A stretch of DNA of 64,000 bases from Shewanella sp. c952 (GTDB taxonomy: Bacteria > Pseudomonadota > Gammaproteobacteria > Enterobacterales > Shewanellaceae): contig NZ_BPEW01000002.1 of NCBI RefSeq assembly GCF_019654975.1, forward strand, positions 235,406 to 299,405. Reading direction: 5' to 3'. The position numbers and the translations under genes are program-made. Below are positions 18,220-26,891 of this stretch, piece by piece. The notes below the pieces were generated by a model that worked only from the letters and a program-made list of their open reading frames with translations, was not told the DNA's origin and ran no database searches. The first letter of the stretch is position 1. The number at the start of each line of letters is the position of its first letter.

Positions 18220-18480
18220 ACCCGTACTACCTGAAGATGCTCGTTTCAGAGGCATTGTGCCAGTTCAATTCTAGGCGCATTGACGTAGAAATGGTTACTC
18301 CCTTTTAAGTAAGTGCAACAACGAAGTGGGCTGGCACAAAGCCTTCTGCGATGGGTTTTAATTGACTTTACTCTGTGTAATTGATTTTACTAAGGGAACG
18401 ACCATTAATCGCAATCAATGCCTTGATTAAAGCCCATTAAATTCCCACTGAATCCTGCATCTTCAAGTAGAACGGGTATA
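18217..18480. mobile_element. Second MITE-like element, 264 bases with 24-base inverted ends
   Basis: Ends 18217-18240 and 18457-18480 are inverted copies identical at 22 of 24 positions (TATACCCGT... and ...ACGGGTATA). The interior is non-coding. It touches the element at 17952-18219, and together they fill the gap between the small gene and the SDR gene. A solitary end occurs at 7283-7306 and degenerate ends near 21112-21194, so it is repeated within this window. Confidence 0.75.
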
Positions 18481-18504
18481 TAAGTACTCTGCGAGTTAAC
18501 TTAC

Positions 18505-19302
18505 TTAACTCACCTTTGACAGTGCTTGTTTCATCGTATCCATCAATAACATCACTTTAGTGTCATCTAGCGCATCATTATGAGGGCTGCTAAAACGTCC
18601 AATATCATTATCAAAATACAACCCCGCAGCAGCTGAAAACTCATCAGATAACGCTGCTCGACAAAGAATATCAACACCTATACTCAAGTCACCGCCCGTT
18701 ACACCAAAGGCATCTTTAACCATCTTACTACCAAGCATAGAGGCTGGATTAACTGAAACAATTATCGGCCCAGTTGCTTGTAACTCAAGCCCTAATGCCC
18801 GCGACCACATGGTGATGGCCAACTTACTCTGCGCATAAGCCTGTCCATCAGGTAATACCTTCTCACCAGCAAGCGCTTTTAAGTCGATACTCGCTTGAGC
18901 CGCAGATGACAGATTAACCACGCGACTGTGCTTACCAAGCAATGGCAACAGCTTTTGGGTTAACAAATACGGCGCAAATGTGTTTACAGCAAATCGTAGA
19001 TCAAAGCCGTCTTTAGTCAGCGTGCCTGAGCCGCCATATACACCAGCATTATTAATAATCACATCAATATGCTGATGCCGTTGCTTGATGTTATCAGCAA
19101 GTGCAGTCACGTCGCTCATAACAGATAGATCGGCAATATAAGACTCAGTGCTTCCACTCGCCAATTGCTCGGTAACGGCTGCTAACTTGGTCTCGCTACG
19201 CCCATGGAGCAATACGTGATGCCCTTGAGATACCAAGACTTTTGCGGTTTCAAGGCCAATACCGTCGGTAGCGCCAGTGATTAAAATTGTCTTTGTCATC
19301 AT
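18505..19302 (-). CDS. Short-chain dehydrogenase/reductase (SDR), 265 aa
   Basis: Classical SDR with the cofactor motif TGATDGIG (about residues 9-16), NNAG (about 88-91), catalytic Ser in NLSSAAQ (about 134) and YAQSK (Tyr/Lys, about 160-164). An Arg in HGRSETK after the second strand suggests NADP(H) preference. The closest general type is the retinol/protochlorophyllide-like group; the substrate is not known. Two adjacent ATG codons (19302 and 19299) are possible starts; AAGGG upstream is better spaced for the second. It is divergent from gloA across a 278-base gap and ends 24 bases from the MITE-like element. Confidence 0.88.
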   Translation of the reverse strand: MMTKTILITGATDGIGLETAKVLVSQGHHVLLHGRSETKLAAVTEQLASGSTESYIADLSVMSDVTALADNIKQRHQHIDVIINNAGVYGGSGTLTKDGFDLRFAVNTFAPYLLTQKLLPLLGKHSRVVNLSSAAQASIDLKALAGEKVLPDGQAYAQSKLAITMWSRALGLELQATGPIIVSVNPASMLGSKMVKDAFGVTGGDLSIGVDILCRAALSDEFSAAAGLYFDNDIGRFSSPHNDALDDTKVMLLMDTMKQALSKVS

Positions 19303-19580
19303 TCGCCCTTTTCTATTTCACTACCAATAAGTCTACATCTAATTGCAGATATTGATAATCGGTCTACAAGAGTAAATAGTTTCAACTTAGCATTGATAAT
19401 CAACTCTAAACCAGATTCATCAATCGCAGGTCATTACATAACATTATTAAATACATAAGAAATGATAATTTCAAATCCCCACCGACTCCCTGTAAATTTC
19501 CCCCATCGAATACAGATCATCAAACGCACAACTTACTCTGTTTATATTCAAGTTCAGTGATGCGTTTCTAAGGGCCATAT

Positions 19581-19967
19581 ATGAAGTTTTTACACACCAT
19601 GTTAAGGGTTAGAGACCTTGAGAAATCAATCGCTTTTTATACCAATGTACTTGGTATGAAAGAGCTTGAGAGAACTGAAAATCAGCAATACCGCTACACC
19701 TTAGTGTTCGTTGGTTTTGCTACCCAAGCAGACAGTACAACCATCGAACTAACCCATAACTGGGATACTAATGAATATGATATGGGCAATGCTTTTGGCC
19801 ATATCGCCCTTGGTGTTGAAGATATTTACGCTGCTTGCGACAAAATTAGAAAACTTGGCGGCAACATCACCCGCGAGGCAGGTCCAGTAAAAGGCGGTAG
19901 CACTCATATTGCCTTTATCACTGACCCTGACGGCTACCAAATCGAACTGATTCAACTAGGAGAGTAA
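19581..19967 (+). CDS. gloA: Glyoxalase I (lactoylglutathione lyase), 128 aa
   Basis: Converts the methylglyoxal-glutathione hemithioacetal to S-lactoylglutathione. All four metal ligands of the E. coli type enzyme are at the expected places: His5, Glu56, His74 and Glu122. The frame shows [20 protein letters not shown] at the N-terminus and [14 protein letters not shown] at the C-terminus. Length is close to the 135 residues of E. coli. nemA starts four bases after the stop, so the two form an operon. E. coli also links nemA and gloA under the electrophile sensor NemR; no nemR is present beside this pair. Confidence 0.95.
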   Translation: MKFLHTMLRVRDLEKSIAFYTNVLGMKELERTENQQYRYTLVFVGFATQADSTTIELTHNWDTNEYDMGNAFGHIALGVEDIYAACDKIRKLGGNITREAGPVKGGSTHIAFITDPDGYQIELIQLGE

Positions 19968-19971
19968 TACG

Positions 19972-21072
19972 ATGACTGACTCGCTATTTCAACCAATACA
20001 GCTTGGTAAACTACCCCTAAAAAATCGTATTGTTATGCCACCCATGACCCGTTCACGAGCGAGCCAACCGGGTAATACTGCCAATCAGATGATGGCCAAA
20101 TACTATGCTCAAAGAGCATCAGCTGGACTTATCGTTGCAGAAGGCACTCAAATATCGGCAATGGGCCAAGGCTATGCGTGGACACCAGGGATCTATACCT
20201 CTGAGCAAATTCATGGCTGGAAACTCGTCACTGATGCTGTTCACAACAATGGCGGCACCATCTTTGCTCAATTGTGGCATGTAGGCCGCGTCACCCATCC
20301 AGATAACATTGGTGGCCAACAACCGATCTCATCTTCTGCCTTAAAAGCAGAAAACGTTAAGGTATTTATCGACAATGGTACCCAAGAGCCAGGCTTTGTT
20401 GACGTAGTCGAACCGAGAGAGATGACTAAAGCTGATATTGAACTGGTTATTGGTCAATATCGCCAAGCTGCACTCAATGCGATTGAGGCTGGTTTTGATG
20501 GTATTGAACTCCATGCTGCAAACGGTTACCTAATCAACCAGTTTATCGACTCAGAAGCGAACAACCGCACCGATGAGTATGGTGGATCTATAGAAAATAG
20601 ACTCCGTTTTATGGGCGAAGTGGTTGCGGCTATGACCGATGCAATTGGCGCTGATCGCGTTGGTGTGCGTCTAGCGCCATTTACCTCACTTAATGGCACT
20701 GTTGATGCGACTCCTGAGGAAACTTACACCGCTGCAGCAGCGCTGCTAAACTCACTGAACGTGGTTTACATCCATATAGCTGAAGTTGACTGGGATGATG
20801 CGCCAGAAACACCTAAAGCGTTTAAAGCTGATGTCCGCCAAGCTTACCAAGGTACGCTGATCTATGCCGGCCGCTATGATAGCGACAAAGGTGCCAAAGC
20901 GATTGATGATGGAGTAGCAGACATGATTGGTTTTGGCCGTCCATTCGTTGCCAACCCGGATCTGCCGTCACGTATTCAGCATGGCTTTCCATTAGCGCCG
21001 CACAATCCCAACACTCTGTTTGGTGGTGCTGAAGTAGGACTTACCGATTACCCCGAGTACAGCCCAAGCTAA
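19972..21072 (+). CDS. nemA: Old yellow enzyme, N-ethylmaleimide reductase type, 366 aa
   Basis: FMN-dependent ene-reductase of reactive enones, maleimides and nitro compounds. OYE motifs in order are KNRIVMPPMTRSRA (about 18-31), QLWHVGRVTHP (about 100), HAANGYLINQF (about 182-192, the His/Asn pair that binds the substrate oxygen), NNRTDEYGGS and a C-terminal GFGRPFVANPDLP. Length matches the 365-residue E. coli NemA. An AGGAGAG ribosome binding site overlaps the gloA stop, so translation is probably coupled. A hairpin follows at 21131-21157. Confidence 0.93.
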   Translation: MTDSLFQPIQLGKLPLKNRIVMPPMTRSRASQPGNTANQMMAKYYAQRASAGLIVAEGTQISAMGQGYAWTPGIYTSEQIHGWKLVTDAVHNNGGTIFAQLWHVGRVTHPDNIGGQQPISSSALKAENVKVFIDNGTQEPGFVDVVEPREMTKADIELVIGQYRQAALNAIEAGFDGIELHAANGYLINQFIDSEANNRTDEYGGSIENRLRFMGEVVAAMTDAIGADRVGVRLAPFTSLNGTVDATPEETYTAAAALLNSLNVVYIHIAEVDWDDAPETPKAFKADVRQAYQGTLIYAGRYDSDKGAKAIDDGVADMIGFGRPFVANPDLPSRIQHGFPLAPHNPNTLFGGAEVGLTDYPEYSPS

Positions 21073-21130
21073 ACACATTGCGTATCCCATCCTACTAGGC
21101 AAGCATCTTCGAGTGAGATGGGGATAAACT

Positions 21131-21157
21131 CGTTGCCAAGTCACATACTTGGCAACG
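21131..21157 (+). terminator. Hairpin after nemA
   Basis: Perfect 11-base arms CGTTGCCAAGT (21131-21141) and ACTTGGCAACG (21147-21157), without a T run. Degenerate ends of the 24-base repeat lie on both sides (near 21112 and 21178), so it may belong to a decayed repeat element rather than being a dedicated terminator. Confidence 0.5.
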
Positions 21158-21366
21158 ACCGCTAGCGGCTCAAGCCCTTCTACCTGAAGATACTGGACTC
21201 TGTGGGAGGTTTATCACAGGTTAAAGACTCTAAGCTGAACCTAGGCATCAATATCCATTTAGTCGAGGCATTGATTGTCACTAATGGTCACCCCCTTGAA
21301 CAATCAATGAGCCTGCCTGTTTTAGTAAAATCATTCCGCCAAAGCGTTAACAAAGAAATTCGATAA

Positions 21367-22227
21367 ATGAAAAAACTAGCACTACGTGGCGAACTTCTAT
21401 TATTGCTGGCGACTCTTCTTGCCGCTTTCGGCTGGGTTGCATCAAAGCAAATCATCTCCGAAGTACCGGGCAGTGTATTTATTAGCGCACGCTTTTTACT
21501 GGCAAGCCTCATCCTATTGCCTTTTTGTTTTAGTCATCTAGTTAACTTAACCGCTAAGCAGCTCATTTCAATATGCGCAGTCGGGGTAATATTGGCAGCT
21601 TGTACTCAAATATGGGTGTATGCGATTTCAATATCTAGCACGCTATCTGAAGGAGCTTTTATCATGAGCTTGGCAATGATCATTGCGCCATTTACCTCGT
21701 GGTTATTGTTTCGAGTAAGACCGAATCGCGCTTTCTGGTTAGCCCTGCCCATAGCCGTATTAGGCATGACACTGCTAACACTGACCAATGGTTGGCAAGT
21801 AGAACAAAGCCAATGGTATTTCTTGCTAGCATCAGCACTTTTGTCATTGCACTTTGTATTAAATAAGCGGCTAACGGCAAGCATCAAACCACTCACTTCT
21901 ATAAGCCTACAACTCTTTGTGGTCGGTCTTGGCGGAGTACTCTCACTCGCGCTAAGCCAACCTGAAGCATTTGAATTAAGCAGTCAGACATTGGTGTGGT
22001 TTGCAGCTTCAACGGTCATAGCGACATCTTTACGCTACCTAATGCAAACAACGGGGCAGTTTTCTGTGAAAATTGAAACCGCCTCTCTCATTATGATCTT
22101 AGAACCTATCTGGACGCTAATCCTCAGTGTTGGGTTACTTGGAGAGGTACTCGAGCCACAAAAGCTGCTGGGGGGAGGCGTTATTTTGTTATCGTTATTT
22201 GTCTACATTAGGGGCTCTAATAATTGA
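21367..22227 (+). CDS. EamA/DMT-family transporter, 286 aa
   Basis: Ten predicted membrane helices in two similar halves, the drug/metabolite transporter layout. The first half includes GELLLLLATLLAAFGWVASKQI, and the second half ends ETASLIMILEPIWTLILSVGLLGE, the EPxxA-like motif of EamA proteins. Members export amino acids, metabolites or drugs from the cytoplasm; the substrate cannot be told. The gene follows nemA by 294 bases on the same strand but with repeats between, so co-transcription is doubtful. It is convergent with norW. Confidence 0.88.
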   Translation: MKKLALRGELLLLLATLLAAFGWVASKQIISEVPGSVFISARFLLASLILLPFCFSHLVNLTAKQLISICAVGVILAACTQIWVYAISISSTLSEGAFIMSLAMIIAPFTSWLLFRVRPNRAFWLALPIAVLGMTLLTLTNGWQVEQSQWYFLLASALLSLHFVLNKRLTASIKPLTSISLQLFVVGLGGVLSLALSQPEAFELSSQTLVWFAASTVIATSLRYLMQTTGQFSVKIETASLIMILEPIWTLILSVGLLGEVLEPQKLLGGGVILLSLFVYIRGSNN

Positions 22228-22250
22228 CAACAATATGCAGAGCGAGCCAT

Positions 22251-22275
22251 AAAAAAAGGCCGCCAGTGCGACCTT
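22251..22275 (-). terminator. Terminator of the norV-norW operon
   Basis: Read on the reverse strand, AAAGGTCGC, loop ACTG, GCGGCCTTT, followed by TTTT, with one G-T pair in the stem. It lies just past the norW stop. Confidence 0.8.
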
Positions 22276-22295
22276 TGCGAATACAGCTGATTCAG

Positions 22296-23474
22296 TTATG
22301 CCGCCGAGACTTTTCTTAACAGCGAAAATGCCTGCTTAGCATTTTCATCCGTGACCACAAAACCTGTCATATTGTTTAGCTCATCATAAGCTTCTGCAAT
22401 AACTCCTAGCTTATCAAACCCGACTTTCCATGAAGAGTCCGCGCTAAAGTGGCCACCCACTTGAATAGGGTATGTAGGCGTTTTAACTTTCACCATCATT
22501 GGTGGCAATGTCAGTTGCGACATTTGACCTAGCAGCTGCTTAGCCAACGCATTAGCACTGAGAATAATCGGTTGTAAGTAAGCCATCACCTTGCCATTAA
22601 TCTCGGCGCAGTCACCCAAGGCATAGACATTTTCAGTTGAAGTATTAAGTCGCTCATCGACCACAATACCGTGTCTCACCTCTAAACCAGCTTGCTGCGC
22701 TAATTGAGTATTTGGCCGTAAACCAGCAGCTGATATCACACAATCAACTTCAAAGCGTCTAGCTGCACTTGTCGTTACAGTCAGCCCTTGATTCTTCAAC
22801 TCCGCATCATTTTCGATTAGTGAGTTAGCTGTAGATAAATCAATTGTGCTCACAGTATCATTTAGCGCAAGCGTCATGCCTGCATCAAGCAAGGTACGTT
22901 CAAGTTTCAGCGCGACAAAATCGGGGGCAACGTTCGCAAGCAATCGACTGTTTGGCTCAACCACTACCACCTCTTTCCCGCTGGCTTGCAGATCCATCGC
23001 GAGCTCTGTACCAATCAAGCCTCCACCCATTAGCAATATTCGAGCTGCACGACTTAAGACCGCTTGCGAACCACGATACTCAGACAAACTATTGAGGGTA
23101 ATAACACAGCCTTTGCCTTCACCTTTAATAGGCGGTACAAAGGCGCTAGCGCCCGTGGCAAATACTAACTTAGCGTAATGATAAGTTTGACCACCAGCAT
23201 CTAAACTCTGCATTTTAGTGTCAATACTATCGACTCTAGTATTAGTCACTATTTCGACTTGTTGCTGTGCTGCAAAGTCAGTAGCTGATTGCAATATCAA
23301 TGCATCTGCATCTTGCTCTTTTGAGAAAACATGACTTAAATCAGGCTTGTTATATTCATCACCGTTATCGGCTGTTATCACTAGAATCGGCAGTTCAGTG
23401 TCTTGTCTGCGAATATTTTTTATCAATTGATAAGCGGCAAAGCCGCTACCAATGATCACAACAGGTGCTGTCAT
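22296..23474 (-). CDS. norW: Flavorubredoxin reductase NorW, 392 aa
   Basis: FAD enzyme that passes electrons from NADH to the rubredoxin domain of NorV in nitric oxide detoxification. The N-terminal FAD motif is VVIIGSGFAAYQLIKNIR, DEYNKPDLSHVFS follows, and the NADH motif is MGGGLIGTELAMDLQASG near 148-165. YALGDCAEING near 290 binds the flavin ribityl. Length is close to the 377-residue E. coli NorW. It follows norV by 38 bases on the same strand. A copy of the MITE end (TAATACCAATCGGTATAA) fills most of that gap, which may affect norW expression. Confidence 0.93.
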   Translation of the reverse strand: MTAPVVIIGSGFAAYQLIKNIRRQDTELPILVITADNGDEYNKPDLSHVFSKEQDADALILQSATDFAAQQQVEIVTNTRVDSIDTKMQSLDAGGQTYHYAKLVFATGASAFVPPIKGEGKGCVITLNSLSEYRGSQAVLSRAARILLMGGGLIGTELAMDLQASGKEVVVVEPNSRLLANVAPDFVALKLERTLLDAGMTLALNDTVSTIDLSTANSLIENDAELKNQGLTVTTSAARRFEVDCVISAAGLRPNTQLAQQAGLEVRHGIVVDERLNTSTENVYALGDCAEINGKVMAYLQPIILSANALAKQLLGQMSQLTLPPMMVKVKTPTYPIQVGGHFSADSSWKVGFDKLGVIAEAYDELNNMTGFVVTDENAKQAFSLLRKVSAA

Positions 23475-23487
23475 GATGGAATCCTCT

Positions 23488-23505
23488 TAATACCAATCGG
23501 TATAA
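23488..23505. repeat. 18-base copy of the MITE-like end inside the norV-norW gap
   Basis: TAATACCAATCGGTATAA is identical to 17952-17969. It lies between the stop of norV and the start of norW, so it is transcribed within the operon and could form a small ATACC/GGTAT hairpin. Confidence 0.6.
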
Positions 23506-23512
23506 TACGTCT

Positions 23513-25000
23513 CTAGCCGTTATGCTCAACAAACACATCTTTACCCAAGTTGCACTCAGGGCAGAGAAAGTATTCAGGTACGTCAGCCCAAGTAGTTCCA
23601 GCTTCAATCTCTTGGTTTGGTTCACCTTTAGCGGGATCATAAACCCAATTACATACAGTGCAGATCATGCATTGGCAATCAGCACTGTGCTCAGCTAACA
23701 CCACCTCTTCAGCATTTACAGATACAGGCTTAGCTGTTTGAGCAGCAGATTTAGGCTCAGCGTTTAGCCTTGTATTAGCAAGACTAGCAACGGTAGTAAG
23801 AGGTTGTAGTGCCCACTGTTTTGCAATTTGACGGCCATGTTCACGACATTCACGCATCGCTTTGCCATCAGGTCGCCACTTGGTTTTTAGGCCCAATGCA
23901 GTTTCAAAGCCAGCATCCATTAAACGAGTGTTAATCCGGTCGACCGCGCCGCCATTCCAGCCATAACTGCCAAATGCCGCTGCTTTTTTACCTCTAAACC
24001 TAAGACCTGTGATCTCTTCTAACATGCCAGCTATTTTTGGCATCATGACATTGTTCATGGTTGATGAACCGACAAGCACACCTTTAGAGCGGAAAGTGTG
24101 CGATAGGATTTCATTCTTATCGTGTTTAGAAACATTAAACACTTTAACGGCTACACCGGGATCAACATCATGAATACCTTGGGCAATAGCATCTGCCATC
24201 ATACGGGTGTTATTCGACATTGAATCATAGAAGATAGTGATTTTGTCTTCTTGGTAACTGTCTGCCCATTCAAGATACTGATGAATAATCTGAGTCGGGT
24301 TGTCGCGCCAAACAATACCGTGAGCAGTTGCAATCATGTCCACAGGTACGTTAAAGCTCAACACTTCATGAATTTTGGCGGTAACGAGACTGCTAAAAGG
24401 GGTAAGAATGTTGGCGTAATAACGCAGACACTGCTCTTTAAGCTCATTTTGATCAACTTCATCATTAAACAGATGCTCATCGCAGTAGTGCTGACCAAAG
24501 GCATCATTACTAAACAGCACTGCATCTTCAGTCATGTAGGTCATCATGCTATCAGGCCAGTGCAGCATTGGCGCTTCAATAAAGATAAGTTGTTTACCAT
24601 TACCAATATCGACACTGTCGCCGGTTTTAACGATTTTGAAGTTCCACTCTGGGTGATGGTGATGACCGACAATAGAGTCCACTGCCGCTTCAGTACAATA
24701 GATTGGCGTGCCTGGTATTTTCTGCATCAAGGCTGTTAACGCACCGGAGTGATCTTCTTCGGCATGGTTTATCACAATGAAATCGATACTATTAAGATCA
24801 ATTTCCATCTCTAGGTTTTGAATAAACTGATGGCTAAATCTATGATCAACGGTATCAATGAGTACAGTTTTCTGCTCTCGGATGAGGTAACTGTTATAAC
24901 TGGTACCGCGTGTCATTTTGTATTCTGTGCCATGGAAGTCCTGTACTTCCCAATCGCGTTGACCGACCCAGTGGATATTGTTTTTTACATGAATTGTCAT
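23513..25000 (-). CDS. norV: Anaerobic nitric oxide reductase flavorubredoxin NorV, 495 aa
   Basis: Reduces NO to N2O in the cytoplasm under low oxygen. Domain order is a metallo-beta-lactamase-like diiron domain with HAEEDHSG (His79-x-Glu81-x-Asp83) and further His ligands, a flavodoxin domain from about residue 255 ([17 protein letters not shown]), then a C-terminal rubredoxin with [10 protein letters not shown] and CPECNL. It is slightly longer than the 479-residue E. coli protein, mostly in the linker before the rubredoxin. norW follows. A sigma-54 promoter and three NorR-type sites lie upstream, so NO induction through NorR is expected, yet no norR gene is adjacent. Confidence 0.96.
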   Translation of the reverse strand: MTIHVKNNIHWVGQRDWEVQDFHGTEYKMTRGTSYNSYLIREQKTVLIDTVDHRFSHQFIQNLEMEIDLNSIDFIVINHAEEDHSGALTALMQKIPGTPIYCTEAAVDSIVGHHHHPEWNFKIVKTGDSVDIGNGKQLIFIEAPMLHWPDSMMTYMTEDAVLFSNDAFGQHYCDEHLFNDEVDQNELKEQCLRYYANILTPFSSLVTAKIHEVLSFNVPVDMIATAHGIVWRDNPTQIIHQYLEWADSYQEDKITIFYDSMSNNTRMMADAIAQGIHDVDPGVAVKVFNVSKHDKNEILSHTFRSKGVLVGSSTMNNVMMPKIAGMLEEITGLRFRGKKAAAFGSYGWNGGAVDRINTRLMDAGFETALGLKTKWRPDGKAMRECREHGRQIAKQWALQPLTTVASLANTRLNAEPKSAAQTAKPVSVNAEEVVLAEHSADCQCMICTVCNWVYDPAKGEPNQEIEAGTTWADVPEYFLCPECNLGKDVFVEHNG

Positions 25001-25051
25001 TAGCTACTACCTAAAAGATTAAATAAATTTTTAATTTCTAAGTTGAGTAAT

Positions 25052-25067
25052 TGCACTAACCGTGCCA
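25052..25067 (-). promoter_or_regulatory. Sigma-54 promoter of norVW
   Basis: On the reverse strand TGGCACGGTTAGTGCA matches TGGCACG-N4-TTGCA at 11 of 12 positions. The start site would be near 25041, about 40 bases before the norV ATG. Confidence 0.85.
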
Positions 25068-25123
25068 GATATCTAATCGATTGAAAGTGCAAGGTATGTA
25101 TAAAAAACAGGCATGACAACAGT

Positions 25124-25178
25124 GTCTTTATAACAGCAATTAGAGCTGTCAATTAGACAGTCTCAATGTCTTAATAAC
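25124..25178. promoter_or_regulatory. Three NorR-type enhancer sites
   Basis: Three GT-N7-AC sites are present: GTCTTTATAAC (25124-25134), GTCAATTAGAC (25148-25158) and GTCTTAATAAC (25168-25178). They start 24 and 20 bases apart and lie 57-127 bases upstream of the sigma-54 promoter. E. coli NorR is known to bind three such sites before norVW. The match is seen; binding is inferred. Confidence 0.75.
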
Positions 25179-25255
25179 AATTCACTTTAGAGTGTATTTA
25201 TGACAAGGAAGAAAAAAGAGAAGAGAAGAATGCTATTACGCAGCGCTAAAACGCA

Positions 25256-25281
25256 AAAAGCGAACCTTTCGGCTCGCTTTT
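25256..25281 (-). terminator. Second, distal hairpin after the cold-shock gene
   Basis: Arms AAAAGCGA (25256-25263) and TCGCTTTT (25274-25281) with a Cys/Gly-type GC extension inside the stem. Read on the reverse strand the stem runs into a T run. It separates the cold-shock gene from the norV regulatory region. Confidence 0.65.
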
Positions 25282-25322
25282 CAAATAATCAAACAAGGTT
25301 AACCTAGCTTAATTATCTCAAG

Positions 25323-25354
25323 TGACTCAATTAGTCTTTAGACTGTTTGAGTCA
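25323..25354 (-). terminator. Nested hairpin directly after the cold-shock gene
   Basis: Outer arms TGACTCAA (25323-25330) and TTGAGTCA (25347-25354) with an inner AGTC/GACT stem. It lies nine bases past the stop codon. There is no T run, so it may protect the mRNA end rather than terminate. Confidence 0.55.
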
Positions 25355-25363
25355 ACTTTCAAC

Positions 25364-25576
25364 TTAGATAGCAACTACGTTAGCTGCTTGTGGGCCTTTT
25401 TGGCCTTGCTCTAGGTCGAAAGAAACTTTTTGGCCTTCAGCAAGAGTTTTGAAACCGTCTGAAGCGATTGCACGGAAATGTACGAATACGTCAGCGCCGC
25501 CATTGTCTTGAGTGATGAAGCCAAAACCTTTGTCTTCGTTAAACCATTTTACGATACCAGTAGTTGAATTAGACAT
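25364..25576 (-). CDS. Cold-shock-domain protein (CspA family), 70 aa
   Basis: Single five-strand cold-shock domain with RNP1 KGFGFI (residues 16-21) and RNP2 VFVHF (30-34), beginning [13 protein letters not shown]. It binds single-stranded RNA and DNA and acts as an RNA chaperone. Which csp paralogue it is cannot be told from sequence alone. AAGGGA lies six bases before the ATG. The long AT-rich gap upstream could hold the extended 5' leader that is usual for cold-induced csp genes. Confidence 0.95.
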   Translation of the reverse strand: MSNSTTGIVKWFNEDKGFGFITQDNGGADVFVHFRAIASDGFKTLAEGQKVSFDLEQGQKGPQAANVVAI

Positions 25577-26190
25577 TTTGTGTCCCTTATATAATTAAAA
25601 ATTAATAAATCTATCGCGAAATTGCGATGTGCTGAGAGCTTGAATTATTAAATGTGACGATGAAGCTAAGGGAAACACTATGGATAACAACGATAACGCA
25701 GTAATCAGAGGCTTACTTTTACTTGATGGTTCACTAATAACTCTGAATGCCAGAGCAAGGCGTACTTTACAGCAGTCAGAGATATTGTAAAGGTTTAATT
25801 TATGTAAAAAGTGATTACAACCACGCTTTTTCGCCAATGGTTCCAACATCAAGTAAAGAATCTACCCTACAATTAATCGTTTAAAAAACGAACAGACGCA
25901 TCAACCTCTAGTTGATATTTTTTAACCTAATACAACATTCAAGCATATTTCAGATAGACTCATGCTGATAAGTTGAACAGCTAACCGCTTTTCAGGGCAC
26001 GATTTTGAAGGGCATTAATAGCAGTAGCATTTGATACTGGGTCATGCTGCCATCACCTACAGTCAGTGATTTGGATCGGAAAACTATCAAAGAAAAAATT
26101 TTACTGCTGCCGATAACGCTAATATTTTCAAATAATACCGTGCGTGTTATAACTCAATTAACAACGGAATAAAGACGACTAGGGATCAGT
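25577..26190. other. 614-base gap, possible csp leader, otherwise empty
   Basis: This gap lies between divergent genes. The part next to the cold-shock gene may be its 5' untranslated leader. A reverse-strand open frame at 25595-25852 has no ribosome binding site and no recognisable protein, so it is not called. I see no hairpin with a T run, repeat copy or sigma-54 site. Confidence 0.45.
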
Positions 26191-26403
26191 ATGTATAGAA
26201 GAAAACACGAAAATCAGCTGTTTTGTAAGTGCAAACACTGTAATTCAGAGGATGTAGGTATAACGTTTTCATTTATCCCCAATCTACTGTCATACCCATT
26301 AGGCCTATGTGTACTGACTTTAATGGGTATTCAACCATTCCCGGTAAAACTACATTGTAAAGCCTGTGCTAAAACGTTTTATGGCAGCGGGATACATCAC
26401 TAA
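26191..26403 (+). CDS. Small zinc-ribbon-like membrane protein, 70 aa
   Basis: Two cysteine pairs, CKHC near residue 14-17 and CKAC near 56-59, could bind one zinc ion. They flank a hydrophobic stretch (about 29-50, LLSYPLGLCVLTLMGIQPFP) that could be a membrane segment. The family is not recognised. AGGGAT lies six bases before the ATG. It is followed 52 bases later by the VOC gene on the same strand. Function unknown. Confidence 0.6.
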   Translation: MYRRKHENQLFCKCKHCNSEDVGITFSFIPNLLSYPLGLCVLTLMGIQPFPVKLHCKACAKTFYGSGIHH

Positions 26404-26455
26404 TCAAACTTATAAACTCATTGTTAATCGGCTCTAAATACGAGAACTTGCTTAT

Positions 26456-26815
26456 ATGGATAACCCTGCAACGCTACTCATCGTGGAAAACCTGCAACAA
26501 TCTAAAACCTTTTACTTAGACATACTAGGACTTGAGCTGATATCTGAAACGGACTCCTGCCTTAAGCTGCTAGCAGGAAACCACAGCGTATTGATGTTTC
26601 AAGGAACGTTACCTGCCAGTCAATATGAACACGGTTACAATGCCAGTTCGACACTGGTTTTTAGCGTAAAAAATCTTGATGAAAAAATCACAGAGCTAAA
26701 GTGTCACGATGTGGAATTTATTCATCAAACACCCAATGCAAATGACTGGGGCCGATATGCAGCCTTTAAAGACCCATCAGGTATAGTGCATGAGATTTTT
26801 GAGCCTAACGATTAG
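26456..26815 (+). CDS. VOC-superfamily (glyoxalase/bleomycin resistance-like) protein, 119 aa
   Basis: Single VOC domain with beta-alpha-beta-beta-beta units: ATLLIVENLQQSKTFYLDILGLELI at the N-terminus and FKDPSGIVHEIFEP at the C-terminus. The second half has the usual ending with a Glu metal-ligand position (HEIFEP), but the first-position His of glyoxalase I is replaced, so this is not a GloA. Such proteins are dioxygenases, isomerases or ligand-binding resistance proteins; the role here cannot be told. It is convergent with torS. Confidence 0.8.
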   Translation: MDNPATLLIVENLQQSKTFYLDILGLELISETDSCLKLLAGNHSVLMFQGTLPASQYEHGYNASSTLVFSVKNLDEKITELKCHDVEFIHQTPNANDWGRYAAFKDPSGIVHEIFEPND

Positions 26816-26891
26816 TCGGCAGTGTATTGCATTGTTGTAAAACGCAGTTAATGACTGGCATAAAAACGCTATGGAGTTATGCTTTAGCCGA

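Noticed and set aside
24251..24739. Plus-strand open frame of 162 codons inside norV
   Set aside because: It is antisense to a clear, well-conserved gene and resembles no known protein.
25595..25852. Reverse-strand open frame in the csp upstream gap
   Set aside because: Low-complexity translation, no ribosome binding site and no domain. The region is more likely leader or spacer.
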